The notes: generated by a model not told the origin, from the sequence alone. Positions 26,293-35,747 are shown, counted from the stretch's first letter. The stretch: 64,000 bases of DNA from Kiloniella majae (GCF_002118315.1 NZ_MTSZ01000003.1:62001-126000), one strand, 5' to 3'. Numbers and translations: made by a program.

Positions 26293-27018
26293 ATGTCTCG
26301 TGTTGCTCTTGTGACCGGAGGTACCAGAGGAATTGGTGCGGCCATTTCGATTGCCTTGAAAGAGGCTGGGTACAGTGTTGCAGCCAGTTATGCTGGAAAT
26401 GACGAAGCTGCGCAGAAGTTCCGGGATGAAAATAAAATTGCGGTTTTTAAATGGGATGTCGGCGATTTTGACGCCTGTCAGGAAGGCATTGCCCAAGTAG
26501 AGAAAGAATTGGGTGCAATAGACGTTCTCGTGAACAATGCGGGTATTACACGGGATACAACTTTGCATAAAATGGATCAGGCCAAGTGGCAGGCCGTGAT
26601 AGATACCAATCTTACTTCGCTGTTCAATATGACGCGGGGCGTTATTGATGGCATGCGTGAGCGTAAATATGGACGCGTGATCAGTATTTCATCGATTAAT
26701 GGGCAAAAGGGACAGTTTGGTCAGGCGAACTACGCTGCGGCAAAAGCTGGTGTCATTGGATTTACCAAGTCTGTGGCTCAAGAGAATGCGAGTAAGGGGA
26801 TCACAGCAAATGTTGTGGCGCCGGGATATATCGGCACTGAAATGGTGCGTGCTGTTCCCGAGGAAATTCTCAATAGCAAGATTATTTCTCAGATACCTGT
26901 TGGACGTTTGGGAGAGCCGGAAGAGGTCGCGGATTGTGTCGTCTTTCTGGCCTCTGAAAAATCTGGGTTTGTGACTGGATCTACCCTTAGCGTGAATGGC
27001 GGCCAGTATATGGATTAA
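26293..27018 (+). CDS. phaB: Acetoacetyl-CoA reductase
   Basis: NADPH-dependent short-chain dehydrogenase making (R)-3-hydroxybutyryl-CoA for PHB synthesis. The 241 residues have the Rossmann motif VTGGTRGIGAA, NNAGITRD, the catalytic Ser in SISSINGQ, and NYAAAKAG (YxxxK), typical of PhaB over FabG. The start has AAGGGAAA upstream. A strong terminator lies 64 bases after the stop, closing the PHA cluster. Confidence 0.94.
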   Translation: MSRVALVTGGTRGIGAAISIALKEAGYSVAASYAGNDEAAQKFRDENKIAVFKWDVGDFDACQEGIAQVEKELGAIDVLVNNAGITRDTTLHKMDQAKWQAVIDTNLTSLFNMTRGVIDGMRERKYGRVISISSINGQKGQFGQANYAAAKAGVIGFTKSVAQENASKGITANVVAPGYIGTEMVRAVPEEILNSKIISQIPVGRLGEPEEVADCVVFLASEKSGFVTGSTLSVNGGQYMD

Positions 27019-27081
27019 TCGTGATCGAGCGCGATTGCCTAAAGAAACGAAGTGATAGATATACTTAGGCTATGATTAATG

Positions 27082-27125
27082 CCCCGTTGCCTCAGCCCTC
27101 TACTGAGATAACGGGGTTTTCTTTT
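27082..27125 (+). terminator. Terminator after phaB
   Basis: CCCCGTT pairs with AACGGGG, with an inner CTCAG/CTGAG helix and a seven-base loop, followed by TTTTCTTTT. Confidence 0.9.
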
Positions 27126-27201
27126 ATCTGTCTTGATTAAGCCATAAACCACAGGTAATTCTCTGGAATATCAGAACTTTATTGGAAGCGATAAGAGATC
27201 T

Positions 27202-27885
27202 ATGGCGATTTTTCCCGAACTTATTATTTTCGATTGTGATGGTGTCCTGGTTGATAGCGAAGCACTCGCGGCCCGAATTGTGTCCCAGACGCTGGCGGAT
27301 TACAACATTGTGTTAAACCCGCAAGAGGTCGCCAATCAATTTGCGGGATATACCGATGAGGCTATCAGGGATCATTTCAACAAGATTTCAGATGCAAAAT
27401 TGCCAGAAGACTTTGCACAGATTGTTGAATGTGCCACGATTGATCAGATGGCAGGTGAGCTTGAAAGGCTTCCCTTTATCAAGGAAACACTTTCTACACT
27501 TGAATATCCCTTTTGCGTAGCTTCAAACAGCCGAACCGATCGGTTGGATAGTGCACTCGTTAAAACAGGCCTGGGGGACTTCTTTCCCAAAGAAAGACGG
27601 TTTAGTTCTTCTATGGTCAAACATCCCAAGCCTGCACCCGATTTACATCTGATGGCTTGTGAAATGATGAAGGTTAAGCCTGAGCAGGCTTTGATCATCG
27701 AAGATACTGTGGCTGGTGCTACTGGCGGCAAGAATGCGGGTATTGCTGTTCTTGGCTTTGTTGGTGCAGAGCATATTGTGGACAAAAAAGGTCAGGGGCA
27801 AAAGCTTATAGAAGCTGGCGCCTATGCCGTCTTTGACGATATGCGCCAGCTTTCAATGATGCTAAAGGACTATGTCGCTGCGTAA
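27202..27885 (+). CDS. HAD-superfamily hydrolase (subfamily IA)
   Basis: A 227-residue phosphatase of the phosphoglycolate phosphatase / beta-phosphoglucomutase group. Motif I FDCDGVLVDSE places the catalytic aspartates at D11 and D13. Motif II is CVASNSRTD, a Lys follows in KHPKPAPDLH, and motif IV is LIIEDTVAGATGG. A helical cap domain lies between motifs I and II. Substrate not predictable. It stands alone after the PHA cluster and converges on the cupin gene. Confidence 0.9.
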   Translation: MAIFPELIIFDCDGVLVDSEALAARIVSQTLADYNIVLNPQEVANQFAGYTDEAIRDHFNKISDAKLPEDFAQIVECATIDQMAGELERLPFIKETLSTLEYPFCVASNSRTDRLDSALVKTGLGDFFPKERRFSSSMVKHPKPAPDLHLMACEMMKVKPEQALIIEDTVAGATGGKNAGIAVLGFVGAEHIVDKKGQGQKLIEAGAYAVFDDMRQLSMMLKDYVAA

Positions 27886-27915
27886 AAGTATGTGCTTGGA
27901 TTAACTAGATCAGAG

Positions 27916-28344
27916 CTATTCCCCCGGTGTCCAATCGGGGGGAGCCAACTCAAACCCATCAAATTCAAAAGCTGGGGCGACGGTACAGCCGACAAGGACC
28001 CAACCCTGCTCTGCACTGGCTGCTTGCCAGTGATCTTGGGGGATGATGTGCTGTGGTGTTTGTCCTGCAATAACGTCAGGCCCTAAAGTAACCGTAATTT
28101 CAGCTTTCTCGTCATGTGACTTAAGGGTAAGCGGGCTACCTGCGTACCAATGCCACATTTCAACAGCATCAACTTTGTGCCAATGAGAACTTTGGCCCTT
28201 TTCCAATAAAAAGAAAATTGCAGTTTGATTACCTCGGCTGCCATCAGAAGGTTGGTGGCGATAGGTTTCTTTGTACCAACCACCTTCCGGATGAGGCTGA
28301 AGGTCAAGATGTTTGATTATCTCTTGTGCAGAATAGCTGTCCAT
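27916..28344 (-). CDS. DUF985 cupin-fold protein
   Basis: A 142-residue cupin of the DUF985 family, marked by HPEGGWYKETYR near the N-terminus, the barrel segment SSHWHKVDAVEMWHWYAG and the C-terminal VGCTVAPAFEFDGFELA. Function in the cell is not established. It starts four bases after the stop of the glutathione S-transferase gene, so the two form an operon. Confidence 0.9.
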   Translation of the reverse strand: MDSYSAQEIIKHLDLQPHPEGGWYKETYRHQPSDGSRGNQTAIFFLLEKGQSSHWHKVDAVEMWHWYAGSPLTLKSHDEKAEITVTLGPDVIAGQTPQHIIPQDHWQAASAEQGWVLVGCTVAPAFEFDGFELAPPDWTPGE

Positions 28345-28348
28345 ATCT

Positions 28349-28966
28349 TCATGATCCCGCTGGCGGGGATGTTTTCACAAAGGAAGGACGTTCTGAAACA
28401 TCTTTGAACCAGTTGGAAAGGTTTGGACGGTTTGCGCGCCAGTCTTCATCTGCATATCTAAAGTCAAGATAAGCCAGAGCACAGGCGAGGCTGATTTCTG
28501 CGAGGCCAAAATTTTCCCCGAGAGTTTTGTCTATAATGGCTTGTTCAAATACATCCAATGTTGTGTCGATTTTGAACTTCTGTGCTTCGTGTACAGAATC
28601 AAGCTGATGTTCACTTGGGCGTTGACGGCGCTCCATCGTCCTCAAGAGACTGGCATCCATAATGCCATCTGCAAGAGCATGAAAATTCAGGCTTTTCCAA
28701 CGGGCATCACCCGATGCGGGAACGAGGGCAGGAGACTGGTTCAGGCTTTCCAGATATTCACAGATCAGAGGTGAATCGCATAGAACTGTTCCTTCACGTG
28801 TTTCAAGCGCGGGAACCTTGCCTAATGGGTTCTTCTGCCAGATCTCTGATTCTTTTGTGAAGGTTCCCATGGGAACGAGATCAAGCTCACTCTCCAATCC
28901 TTTTTCCATGGCAAGTATAAGCACTTTGCGGACGTAGGGAGAGGTGGGGGAAAAACATAAATACAT
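28349..28966 (-). CDS. Glutathione S-transferase family protein
   Basis: A 205-residue GST. The N-terminal thioredoxin-like domain has the glutathione-site segment FSPTSPYVRKV with a Ser in the usual catalytic position, the cis-Pro in GKVPALE, and DSPLICEYLE. An all-helical C-terminal domain follows. Probably detoxification or a thiol-linked reaction; substrate unknown. Upstream of the DUF985 gene and downstream of gloB on the same strand. Confidence 0.9.
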   Translation of the reverse strand: MYLCFSPTSPYVRKVLILAMEKGLESELDLVPMGTFTKESEIWQKNPLGKVPALETREGTVLCDSPLICEYLESLNQSPALVPASGDARWKSLNFHALADGIMDASLLRTMERRQRPSEHQLDSVHEAQKFKIDTTLDVFEQAIIDKTLGENFGLAEISLACALAYLDFRYADEDWRANRPNLSNWFKDVSERPSFVKTSPPAGS

Positions 28967-29023
28967 AGATGGCTCCGATACTAGGATAGGGCTAAATGCC
29001 TGATTCGCTTTAAATGAGGGGCG

Positions 29024-29788
29024 TTAAAAGTTGTCTTTACGTTTACGGATTTCCTTGAACACATCTGCATCTGTCGCGGAAAGCATGTTCAACTTTTTTC
29101 TAATTCCGATATCGTTGGGTCTTAGGAAGGGGTTTGTTTTTAATTCTTCGCTCAACAAGCTTGGTACTGTCGGTTGGTTATTTTCCCGCAGTCTTTTGAT
29201 CTTTTCAACTCTGTTTTTGAGATCTGAGTTATCAGGATCAATTGTAAGCGAGAATTCTGCATTTGAAAGTGTGTATTCATGCGCTGAATAGATAAGTGTC
29301 TTTTCGGGAAGAGAGAGGTATTGTTGTAGGGATTGCCACATCATTTCCGGTGTGCCTTCGAACAAACGACCACAACCCAACGAAAACAAGCTGTCACCGG
29401 GGAACAGGATATCCTCGTCCTCAAACCAATAGGCGATGTCTCCCAAGGTATGACCGGGCACGTAAAATACTTTTGCTGTTTTTGACCCAAACTCAATGCT
29501 ATCTCCGCCGTCAACCACAGTATCCATACCATCTATACGATGTTGATCTCTTTTGGGGCCTGTTACCTTTGCGTTGGTTTTTTGTTTTATGTCAGTCAAA
29601 CCATCAATGTGGTCATAATGATGGTGTGTCAGGATTATATCTGTGATCTGCCAGCCGAATTCATCTGCTTTTTCAAGAATTGGGTCTGAAACACCGGGGT
29701 CAATGACAGCGACCGCGTTGGTTTCTGTATCTTTGATCAGGTAGCTATAATTATCGCTGAGGATGGGGATTTGTCTGACATCAAGCAT
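29024..29788 (-). CDS. gloB: Hydroxyacylglutathione hydrolase (glyoxalase II)
   Basis: Hydrolyses S-lactoylglutathione to lactate and glutathione. The 254-residue protein has the metallo-beta-lactamase motif THHHYDHIDG with the metal ligands at residues 55-60, a later VPGHTLGDIAYW with another His, and FPGDSLFSLGCGRLFEG. The C-terminal glyoxalase II helical domain is complete. It is divergent from a methyltransferase gene, an arrangement I recall from other alphaproteobacteria. Confidence 0.95.
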   Translation of the reverse strand: MLDVRQIPILSDNYSYLIKDTETNAVAVIDPGVSDPILEKADEFGWQITDIILTHHHYDHIDGLTDIKQKTNAKVTGPKRDQHRIDGMDTVVDGGDSIEFGSKTAKVFYVPGHTLGDIAYWFEDEDILFPGDSLFSLGCGRLFEGTPEMMWQSLQQYLSLPEKTLIYSAHEYTLSNAEFSLTIDPDNSDLKNRVEKIKRLRENNQPTVPSLLSEELKTNPFLRPNDIGIRKKLNMLSATDADVFKEIRKRKDNF

Positions 29789-29972
29789 TATCTATTATTC
29801 CCAATTATGGCCTGTAGGGGGATACAGGCTAGACGTGTTTTTGGCTTTTCATTTGTTAAGGTGATCTTAGCGCCCTATGTTTTAAAGATCGACCATCGTT
29901 TTTATTTTTGGTTATGATCTCTATCGTCGGTTTTTGGCGACATAAAGTACCAAGTGGGAAGCAGGGAAAATA

Positions 29973-30743
29973 ATGTGGACTGACGTTGTTGATCTTCAGG
30001 GATTCTACGGCACCCGATTGGGAGAAACTGCCGCGCACGTCATACGTGGGAATATTCGCGAGCATTGGAAAAACCTAAAAGGTAAGTCTGTTCTGGGGCT
30101 TGGTTACACCACGCCCTATCTCACACAATTTGAAGACGAAGCAGATCGAGTGTTGGCTTTTATGCCGGCATCGCAAGGTGTGTGTCATTGGCCCCGCGGT
30201 GGACCAGGAAAAACATCATTGGTGGATGAAACAAAACTTCCCTTGCCAGATTATTCAATTGATAGGGTCTTGTTAGTCCACGGGCTGGAAAGCAGTGAAT
30301 ATTTGCGGGATATGCTGAGAGAAATATGGCGTGTTCTGACGAGTGATGGTCGGCTATTAATCGTTGCGCCGAACAGACGGGGTATTTGGGCGCGAGTGGA
30401 TAAAACACCGTTTGGGTGGGGGCATCCCTTTAGCCGATCCCAAATATCACAGCTTTTGAACGACACATTGTTTGTGCCGATGCGGACCAATCGCGCGCTT
30501 TATGTCCCGCCAAGCCAGCGTTTGACATTTCTACAATCCGCACCAGCCTGGGAGAGGATGGGGAAAAGATTTTTCCCGACCTTTGCGGGAGTTTTGACCG
30601 TTGAAGCTGGCAAGCAGTTATATGTTCCGGGGACACCAAAAAAGGTTCAGAGTATTCGCCGTCCGAGTCTGGTCAGCGCCCCTCAGGCTTTTCAAAATAC
30701 GTCAAATTCTCAACGAGCACCAAAGCCACAAAAAAATTTGTGA
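29973..30743 (+). CDS. SAM-dependent methyltransferase
   Basis: A 256-residue methyltransferase-fold protein. The SAM-binding strand reads GKSVLGLGYTTPYL, which lacks the canonical GxGxG spacing, and the later LREIWRVLTSDGRLLIVAPN matches the methyltransferase 11 domain. The C-terminal 40 residues are basic and low complexity. Found divergent from gloB. It has an AGGGAAAA ribosome-binding site. Target unknown. Confidence 0.85.
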   Translation: MWTDVVDLQGFYGTRLGETAAHVIRGNIREHWKNLKGKSVLGLGYTTPYLTQFEDEADRVLAFMPASQGVCHWPRGGPGKTSLVDETKLPLPDYSIDRVLLVHGLESSEYLRDMLREIWRVLTSDGRLLIVAPNRRGIWARVDKTPFGWGHPFSRSQISQLLNDTLFVPMRTNRALYVPPSQRLTFLQSAPAWERMGKRFFPTFAGVLTVEAGKQLYVPGTPKKVQSIRRPSLVSAPQAFQNTSNSQRAPKPQKNL

Positions 30744-31013
30744 TCTCAAGTTTTATCTTTGACTTGGAACATCTGGTTCTGAACCCGATTTTGAACAAGC
30801 CACATCTTTGTTTCGTTTCTTTGTTGAGGATGTCTCAGGATAAGTTTGCGCATCAAAAAAATCTGACCCGTTGAAGCTTCTTGCGATCTTGCGAACGTTT
30901 GGTGATAATCAGATGTGAAACAGAGCTAAATACCTGAATCTTTCCTTTTACTTTTTAACCCCGCTATGTCTATCTCTTCTCTGGAACAGAGAATCACAGG
31001 CCTGATAAAAACT

Positions 31014-31859
31014 ATGTCTGAACAAGATAAACTTTCTTCTTTGCGAAGCCAGATTGATGAAATTGATAATCAGCTTCATGACCTACTCATGAAGCGGGCA
31101 GAGGTTGTCCAGTCGATCGTTCAGGAAAAAGGAAAATCTTCTACAAGTCTTAATGCGGGAAGGGAAGCGGAGGTATTACGCTGCCTTGTCGAACGGCATG
31201 ACGGTATTCTTCCTAAATCGGCGATTGTTCGTCTCTGGCGAGAGATCTTTGCAAGTACATTGCAGCTTGAAAGTAAATTTTCAGTCTCTGTGCATGTCCC
31301 CGAAGGAGATAACACCTATTACGATCTGTCTCGGGAACACTTTGGTATGGAAACGCCAATTTCCAATCGGCAGACAGTGATGAGTGTTCTGCGTGAAGTC
31401 ACAGATGGTGCGGCAACTGCTGGTATCCTCCCCTTACCACAGGCTGGGGAAGGCAACCCCTGGTGGCTTTCTCTTGCGCAGGGTGAGGGGGCGACCAATG
31501 CCAGAATTATTGCGCGGTTACCGTTTTATCAAATGTCTAATACGGATGGACCCGAAGCCGTTATTGTTGGGTTAGGGGCACAGGAAAAAACAGGCCATGA
31601 TCGCAGTTATATCGTAGTCGAATCTGCAGAGCCCCTGTCCCGTTCAACCCTGACCAGTTTGTTGGAAAAGTCCAGTTTGAAACCCGTTAATATCCAGATT
31701 CATACACCCGATCCGTCAGTTTGTTTACAACTGATCGAGGTGGATGATTATGTGGCCCCAGGCGATGAGCGCCTGGCCAAACTAGCCGAATTGTCTGATC
31801 AAAGGATTACGCATGCCTGGACAATCGGTGGTTATGCCGTTCCCTTAATGGACGCATAA
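31014..31859 (+). CDS. Chorismate mutase with C-terminal prephenate dehydratase-like domain
   Basis: The N-terminal 90 residues are an AroQ-type chorismate mutase helix bundle (LRSQIDEIDNQLHDLLMKRA, then NAGREAEVLRCL). The following 190 residues are a domain that loosely follows the periplasmic-binding-like fold of prephenate dehydratase but lack the catalytic Thr-Arg-Phe motif. This form is typically annotated as chorismate mutase only. It heads an operon with a HisC-type aminotransferase and TyrA, so it feeds prephenate to tyrosine synthesis. The start is uncertain: ATG at 31014 or 30966. Confidence 0.82.
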   Translation: MSEQDKLSSLRSQIDEIDNQLHDLLMKRAEVVQSIVQEKGKSSTSLNAGREAEVLRCLVERHDGILPKSAIVRLWREIFASTLQLESKFSVSVHVPEGDNTYYDLSREHFGMETPISNRQTVMSVLREVTDGAATAGILPLPQAGEGNPWWLSLAQGEGATNARIIARLPFYQMSNTDGPEAVIVGLGAQEKTGHDRSYIVVESAEPLSRSTLTSLLEKSSLKPVNIQIHTPDPSVCLQLIEVDDYVAPGDERLAKLAELSDQRITHAWTIGGYAVPLMDA

Positions 31860-31911
31860 TTTCATCGGCACGTTGCCGATAACTATTCAGTAAAATAAGA
31901 GAGTTTTTACA

Positions 31912-32994
31912 ATGGCTTTAAAACCGCAACCCGGAATTATGGATGTATCCCCTTATGTTGGTGGAGAATCTAAAGTTGAAGGTGTCGATCGGATTTGCCG
32001 CTTGGCTTCGAATGAAAACCCACTTGGTGCTTCAGACGCGGCTAAAAAAGCTTATCTAGCGATTGCAGAAGACCTTCATCGATATCCGGACGGTGGCTCT
32101 TATTTACTGAGAACAGGTATAGCGGAAGCAGAAAACCTGGATGCAGACAGAATTGTATGCGGGGCTGGTTCTGATGAATTATTGGGCCTTTTGATCAACG
32201 CTTACGTCGGCGCTGAAGATGAAGTCGTTTATAATGAACACGGCTTTTTAATGTACCCGATTGGGACCAAAATTGCTGGGGGAGTCCCCGTGAAGGCCCG
32301 GGAAAAAGATTTGCGTATTGATGTCGATACCATGTTGGCAGCCGTGACCGATAAAACACGCATTATGTTCCTGGCGAACCCGAACAATCCAACAGGAAGC
32401 TATGTAACAGAGACCGAACTGCGAAAGTTGCGCACTGAGTTACGGGATGATGTGCTTCTGGTTATTGATGCGGCCTATTGTGAATATGTAGATAACGCGG
32501 ATTATATCAGTGGTGCTACCTTGGTCGAAGAGAATGATAACGTGGTTATGACCCGTACTTTTTCCAAGATACACGGTCTTGCGTCGCTTCGCTTGGGATG
32601 GGCTTATTGTTCAGCAGAGGTTGCTGATGTTCTTAATCGTGTTCGCGGCCCTTTTAATGTCAGTTTGGCTGCACAGTCTGCTGGCGTTGCGGCGATCAAG
32701 GATAAAGAACACATTACCCGGTCAAAAGAGCTTAATAATCGTCTGCTTAACTGGTTCCGCCAACAGGTGTCTGAACTGGGGCTAGGGACGCATGATTCTG
32801 TCGGTAACTTTGTGCTTGTGAACTTTGGTTCCGGCGAACGTGCTGCAGAAGCTCTGGCATTCCTGAAAAACAAAGGTGTTCTGGTGCGTGGCATGTCTGC
32901 CTATGGATTGGCTGAACATATTCGCATTTCAATCGGAACCGAAGATGAGATGAGGGTGGTGGTCGATAGTCTCACCGCATTTATCAATGACTGA
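31912..32994 (+). CDS. hisC: Histidinol-phosphate / aromatic aminotransferase
   Basis: A 360-residue PLP-dependent class I/II aminotransferase of the HisC family. Motifs are LASNENPLGAS, the PLP region NPNNPTGSYV, DAAYCEY, and the Schiff-base Lys in RTFSKIHGLASLRLGW. It sits between chorismate mutase and tyrA with an 8-base overlap into tyrA, and no other his gene is nearby. This suggests that it transaminates prephenate or phenylpyruvates in aromatic amino acid synthesis in addition to, or instead of, histidinol phosphate. The gene symbol reflects the family. Confidence 0.9.
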   Translation: MALKPQPGIMDVSPYVGGESKVEGVDRICRLASNENPLGASDAAKKAYLAIAEDLHRYPDGGSYLLRTGIAEAENLDADRIVCGAGSDELLGLLINAYVGAEDEVVYNEHGFLMYPIGTKIAGGVPVKAREKDLRIDVDTMLAAVTDKTRIMFLANPNNPTGSYVTETELRKLRTELRDDVLLVIDAAYCEYVDNADYISGATLVEENDNVVMTRTFSKIHGLASLRLGWAYCSAEVADVLNRVRGPFNVSLAAQSAGVAAIKDKEHITRSKELNNRLLNWFRQQVSELGLGTHDSVGNFVLVNFGSGERAAEALAFLKNKGVLVRGMSAYGLAEHIRISIGTEDEMRVVVDSLTAFIND

Positions 32995-33919
32995 AAAAAA
33001 AGATCCACTTTTTAATAAAATCGCTTTGGTCGGGATTGGGCTGATTGGCTCGTCTCTGGCCTTGGCAACTCGTAAGAATGGCTTGGCGAAAGAAATTACC
33101 GCCTGTGCCCGCAGCCAAAATACACGCGATACAGCGATGCGTTTAGGGTTGGTCGACGCTATCTATGAAACACCGGCTGAAGCAGTTGTTGATGCTGATC
33201 TGGTTATCCTTTGCACTCCGGTTAGCACTTATGATGATTTAGCGTGTGCAATGGCTCCGTCTTTGAAGGAAGGCGCTATTGTCACAGATGTTGGTTCGGT
33301 CAAAGAGTCTGTTATTCGCGATGTGGGACCACATCTGCCTGACGGGATCCACTTTGTCCCGGGGCACCCGATTGCAGGTACGGAGCATTCTGGACCAGAA
33401 GCAGGCTTTGCAGAGTTATTTGAAGGACGCTGGTGTATCTTGACGCCGGTTCCCGGAACCAATAGCAAAGCCCTTGATCGCATCACAGATTACTGGGCTG
33501 CCATGGGGAGCATGGTCGAGATCATGACGGCGCATCATCATGATAAAGTTTTAGCCATTACGTCTCATTTACCACACCTGATTGCTTACACAATTGTGGG
33601 AACGGCAACTGATCTGGAAGAAACTCAGCAGGCTGATGTTGTGAAATTCTCTGCGGGTGGTTTTCGTGATTTTACACGAATTGCCGCCTCTGATCCCATT
33701 ATGTGGCGCGATGTGTTCTTGAATAATCGCGAGGCCGTTCTGGAAATGCTGCAAAGGTTTTCCGAAGACCTGTCCGTATTACAGAGGGCTGTGAGATGGG
33801 GCGAGGGCGATGTGCTGGAAGATCGCTTTCGAAAGACCCGTGATATTCGCCGCGGCATTGTTGATGCTCATCAGGCGGGTACTTTTGATGCTCGAGAGCC
33901 TGATAGTGTTCAGGACTGA
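32987..33919 (+). CDS. tyrA: Prephenate/arogenate dehydrogenase
   Basis: Oxidatively decarboxylates prephenate or arogenate toward tyrosine. The 310 residues open with the NAD(P) motif VGIGLIGSSLALATR, followed by LVILCTPV, DVGSVKESV, and HFVPGHPIAGTEHSG, the family signature. The start codon overlaps the hisC reading frame by eight bases. It ends at a bidirectional terminator. Cofactor and substrate preference cannot be decided here. Confidence 0.93.
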   Translation: MTEKKDPLFNKIALVGIGLIGSSLALATRKNGLAKEITACARSQNTRDTAMRLGLVDAIYETPAEAVVDADLVILCTPVSTYDDLACAMAPSLKEGAIVTDVGSVKESVIRDVGPHLPDGIHFVPGHPIAGTEHSGPEAGFAELFEGRWCILTPVPGTNSKALDRITDYWAAMGSMVEIMTAHHHDKVLAITSHLPHLIAYTIVGTATDLEETQQADVVKFSAGGFRDFTRIAASDPIMWRDVFLNNREAVLEMLQRFSEDLSVLQRAVRWGEGDVLEDRFRKTRDIRRGIVDAHQAGTFDAREPDSVQD

Positions 33920-33926
33920 TAACTAT

Positions 33927-33960
33927 AAAAAAGCTCACTTCAATAGAAGTGAGCTTTTTT
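33927..33960. terminator. Bidirectional terminator between tyrA and the DUF2125 gene
   Basis: Perfect 15-base arms AAAAAAGCTCACTTC / GAAGTGAGCTTTTTT around a four-base loop, seven bases after the tyrA stop. The T-tract on both strands suits the convergent gene too. Confidence 0.95.
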
Positions 33961-33970
33961 GTTAGAGCTT

Positions 33971-35032
33971 TTATTGTGCGATTGGTGGAAGCCGAAGCAA
34001 CGTGACAGGGCCAATTGATAGCCATCCATCTTTCATAATCAGTGGTACGTTTATTTCATGACGCCCGCGCTCATTTGTCTTTCCCAATGCTGCCAGTGAT
34101 AGCTTTATGCCAAAGCTCTGGCCTTTGTTGATAAGGCCAGTTTTCTCCAGTTTTTTGACAACGGCACCTGCGCCTTCAATTCTGCTATCAAGGTTACCTG
34201 AAGGCCTTAGCAGATTGTCTACCGTTATTTTCCCTCTGGCATCCATCAGGAGAGGACCCCAGCGTAAACTCATGTCGTGTAGAGACAGAAAGCCACCTGT
34301 ATCCCGCCATATATGGAGGGCTTTTTTCAGCTTGGTTTTTGGAACTGCGCCATAGAGTGTGCCATCCAGATTTAATTGAGTAATGGGGCCCTTTAAGGGA
34401 GTTTTATCCAACTCGGGATGATTTATATCCTGGGCTTTAATGAGGATATTGAACTCTTGAAGCGGGGTTGTGGCCGAGGCTGGCTTCAGAGGACCAAGTG
34501 TTGTGTCCAATGTTGTCACGGTAAGAGGGTGATGACTTTCACGAGTTACAACAAGTTTATCAGCTTGAAGGCGGGCGTTGAGCAACTCACCTTCAAGTGT
34601 CAGTTGCGCGGTGGATTTTGCCCGATCGCTTTCGATCGTTATCGCGGGATGATTATTAGGAAGACCATCGATGATGTGTTTTGCGCTCAGATCCACTTCC
34701 ATGCTCAAGGGGGACCAAGGTGTTGCTTCTGCGCTTAGACGAGATGTTTGCCAATACCATCCTTCGGGGGATTTGATCCGTGGTTCTTCTAATTCAGCCC
34801 GTACCAAAAAGGGAAACCCGCTTATGGATAGAGGGCCATGAGATATTTCAAATCCTCGGGATCTTTGCTTTTCACTCCACCTATTCAGGCTTGTTTCCAT
34901 CTGGTTTGCGGCCCAGAACCAAAAGGCAACAGAAAAGCAGATGAAGAGTACGCATAATACAAGACCGGATGAGATCAGTTTCTTTGCAATACTTGATGAC
35001 TGACGGGAGTTTTTGTCAGTATCTACAGGCAT
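33971..35032 (-). CDS. DUF2125 envelope protein
   Basis: A 353-residue protein of the DUF2125 family of alphaproteobacteria. One N-terminal membrane anchor (about 20-45) is followed by a beta-rich periplasmic region that starts in the characteristic way, ISHGPLSISGFPFLVRAELEEPRI. Several stretches about 100 residues apart look like related beta units (KITVDNLLRPSGNL, NLDGTLYGAVP). The family resembles AsmA-like lipid-related proteins in layout; the role is unknown. Confidence 0.88.
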   Translation of the reverse strand: MPVDTDKNSRQSSSIAKKLISSGLVLCVLFICFSVAFWFWAANQMETSLNRWSEKQRSRGFEISHGPLSISGFPFLVRAELEEPRIKSPEGWYWQTSRLSAEATPWSPLSMEVDLSAKHIIDGLPNNHPAITIESDRAKSTAQLTLEGELLNARLQADKLVVTRESHHPLTVTTLDTTLGPLKPASATTPLQEFNILIKAQDINHPELDKTPLKGPITQLNLDGTLYGAVPKTKLKKALHIWRDTGGFLSLHDMSLRWGPLLMDARGKITVDNLLRPSGNLDSRIEGAGAVVKKLEKTGLINKGQSFGIKLSLAALGKTNERGRHEINVPLIMKDGWLSIGPVTLLRLPPIAQ

Positions 35033-35156
35033 TTTATGTCGACCCTTGGTTTCTGTGGAACTAAATTATTTTAATTGAGGGCGTCGCTTTTCGTTTTGCA
35101 AAGCAATCGTTACACTCACCTTTCCTTAGCCATAGACGATTCGGAGAACCAGAGCA

Positions 35157-35747
35157 ATGTCGACCCCTGAATTAAGGGCCTTTTATGATTCGAAATTACC
35201 GCTCGAAGAGGGCCAGGATTTTTGGGTGTTTGGTTACGGCTCATTAATGTGGAATCCCGGCTTTCCACATATAGAAGTTCAACCTGCTGTGTTGGATGGC
35301 TTTCACCGGCATTTTTGTATCTATTCTTTCTTTTATCGTGGAACTCCAGAATGTCCGGGACTTGTTCTCGGGCTGGATGAAGGCGGTTCCTGTGTTGGAA
35401 TGGCTTATAAAGTTCCTGCGGCAGAACGCGCTGTGGTGATGGATTATCTTTTTGAACGAGAGATGATTTCAGGTGTGTATCATCCCGGATGGTATGAGAT
35501 CTCTCTAAAATCGGGCGAGAATGTAATTGCGGCAACTTTTGTCGCGGACACAAAACATGATCAATATGCAGGCCGCTTAAATAATCAAGAACTGATCGCG
35601 CACATTCTTCAGGGTGTCGGCAGTAGTGGTAAATGTATTGAGTATCTTGAAAATACCGTCTCCCATCTCAAAGCACTGAGTATTGATGATCCTGGCCTTG
35701 AAGACCTTTTGAATAACGTGGTTGAAGCACAAAAACACATTCCCTGA
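35157..35747 (+). CDS. ChaC-like gamma-glutamylcyclotransferase
   Basis: A 196-residue protein of the ChaC group, which cleaves glutathione to 5-oxoproline and Cys-Gly. It has the family start FWVFGYGSLMWNPGF (residues 21-35), the FYRGTPECPGLVLGL segment and the catalytic-Glu region ending in EREMISGVYHPGW. The start ATG has GGAG ten bases upstream. Stand-alone gene. Confidence 0.92.
   Translation: MSTPELRAFYDSKLPLEEGQDFWVFGYGSLMWNPGFPHIEVQPAVLDGFHRHFCIYSFFYRGTPECPGLVLGLDEGGSCVGMAYKVPAAERAVVMDYLFEREMISGVYHPGWYEISLKSGENVIAATFVADTKHDQYAGRLNNQELIAHILQGVGSSGKCIEYLENTVSHLKALSIDDPGLEDLLNNVVEAQKHIP

Noticed and set aside
29856-29870. TTAA-N7-TTAG, near-match to a CtrA site before the methyltransferase gene; a similar one at 39225-39239 before the MJ0042 gene
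   Set aside because: One mismatch each, and AT-rich DNA gives many such matches by chance. Not enough to list.
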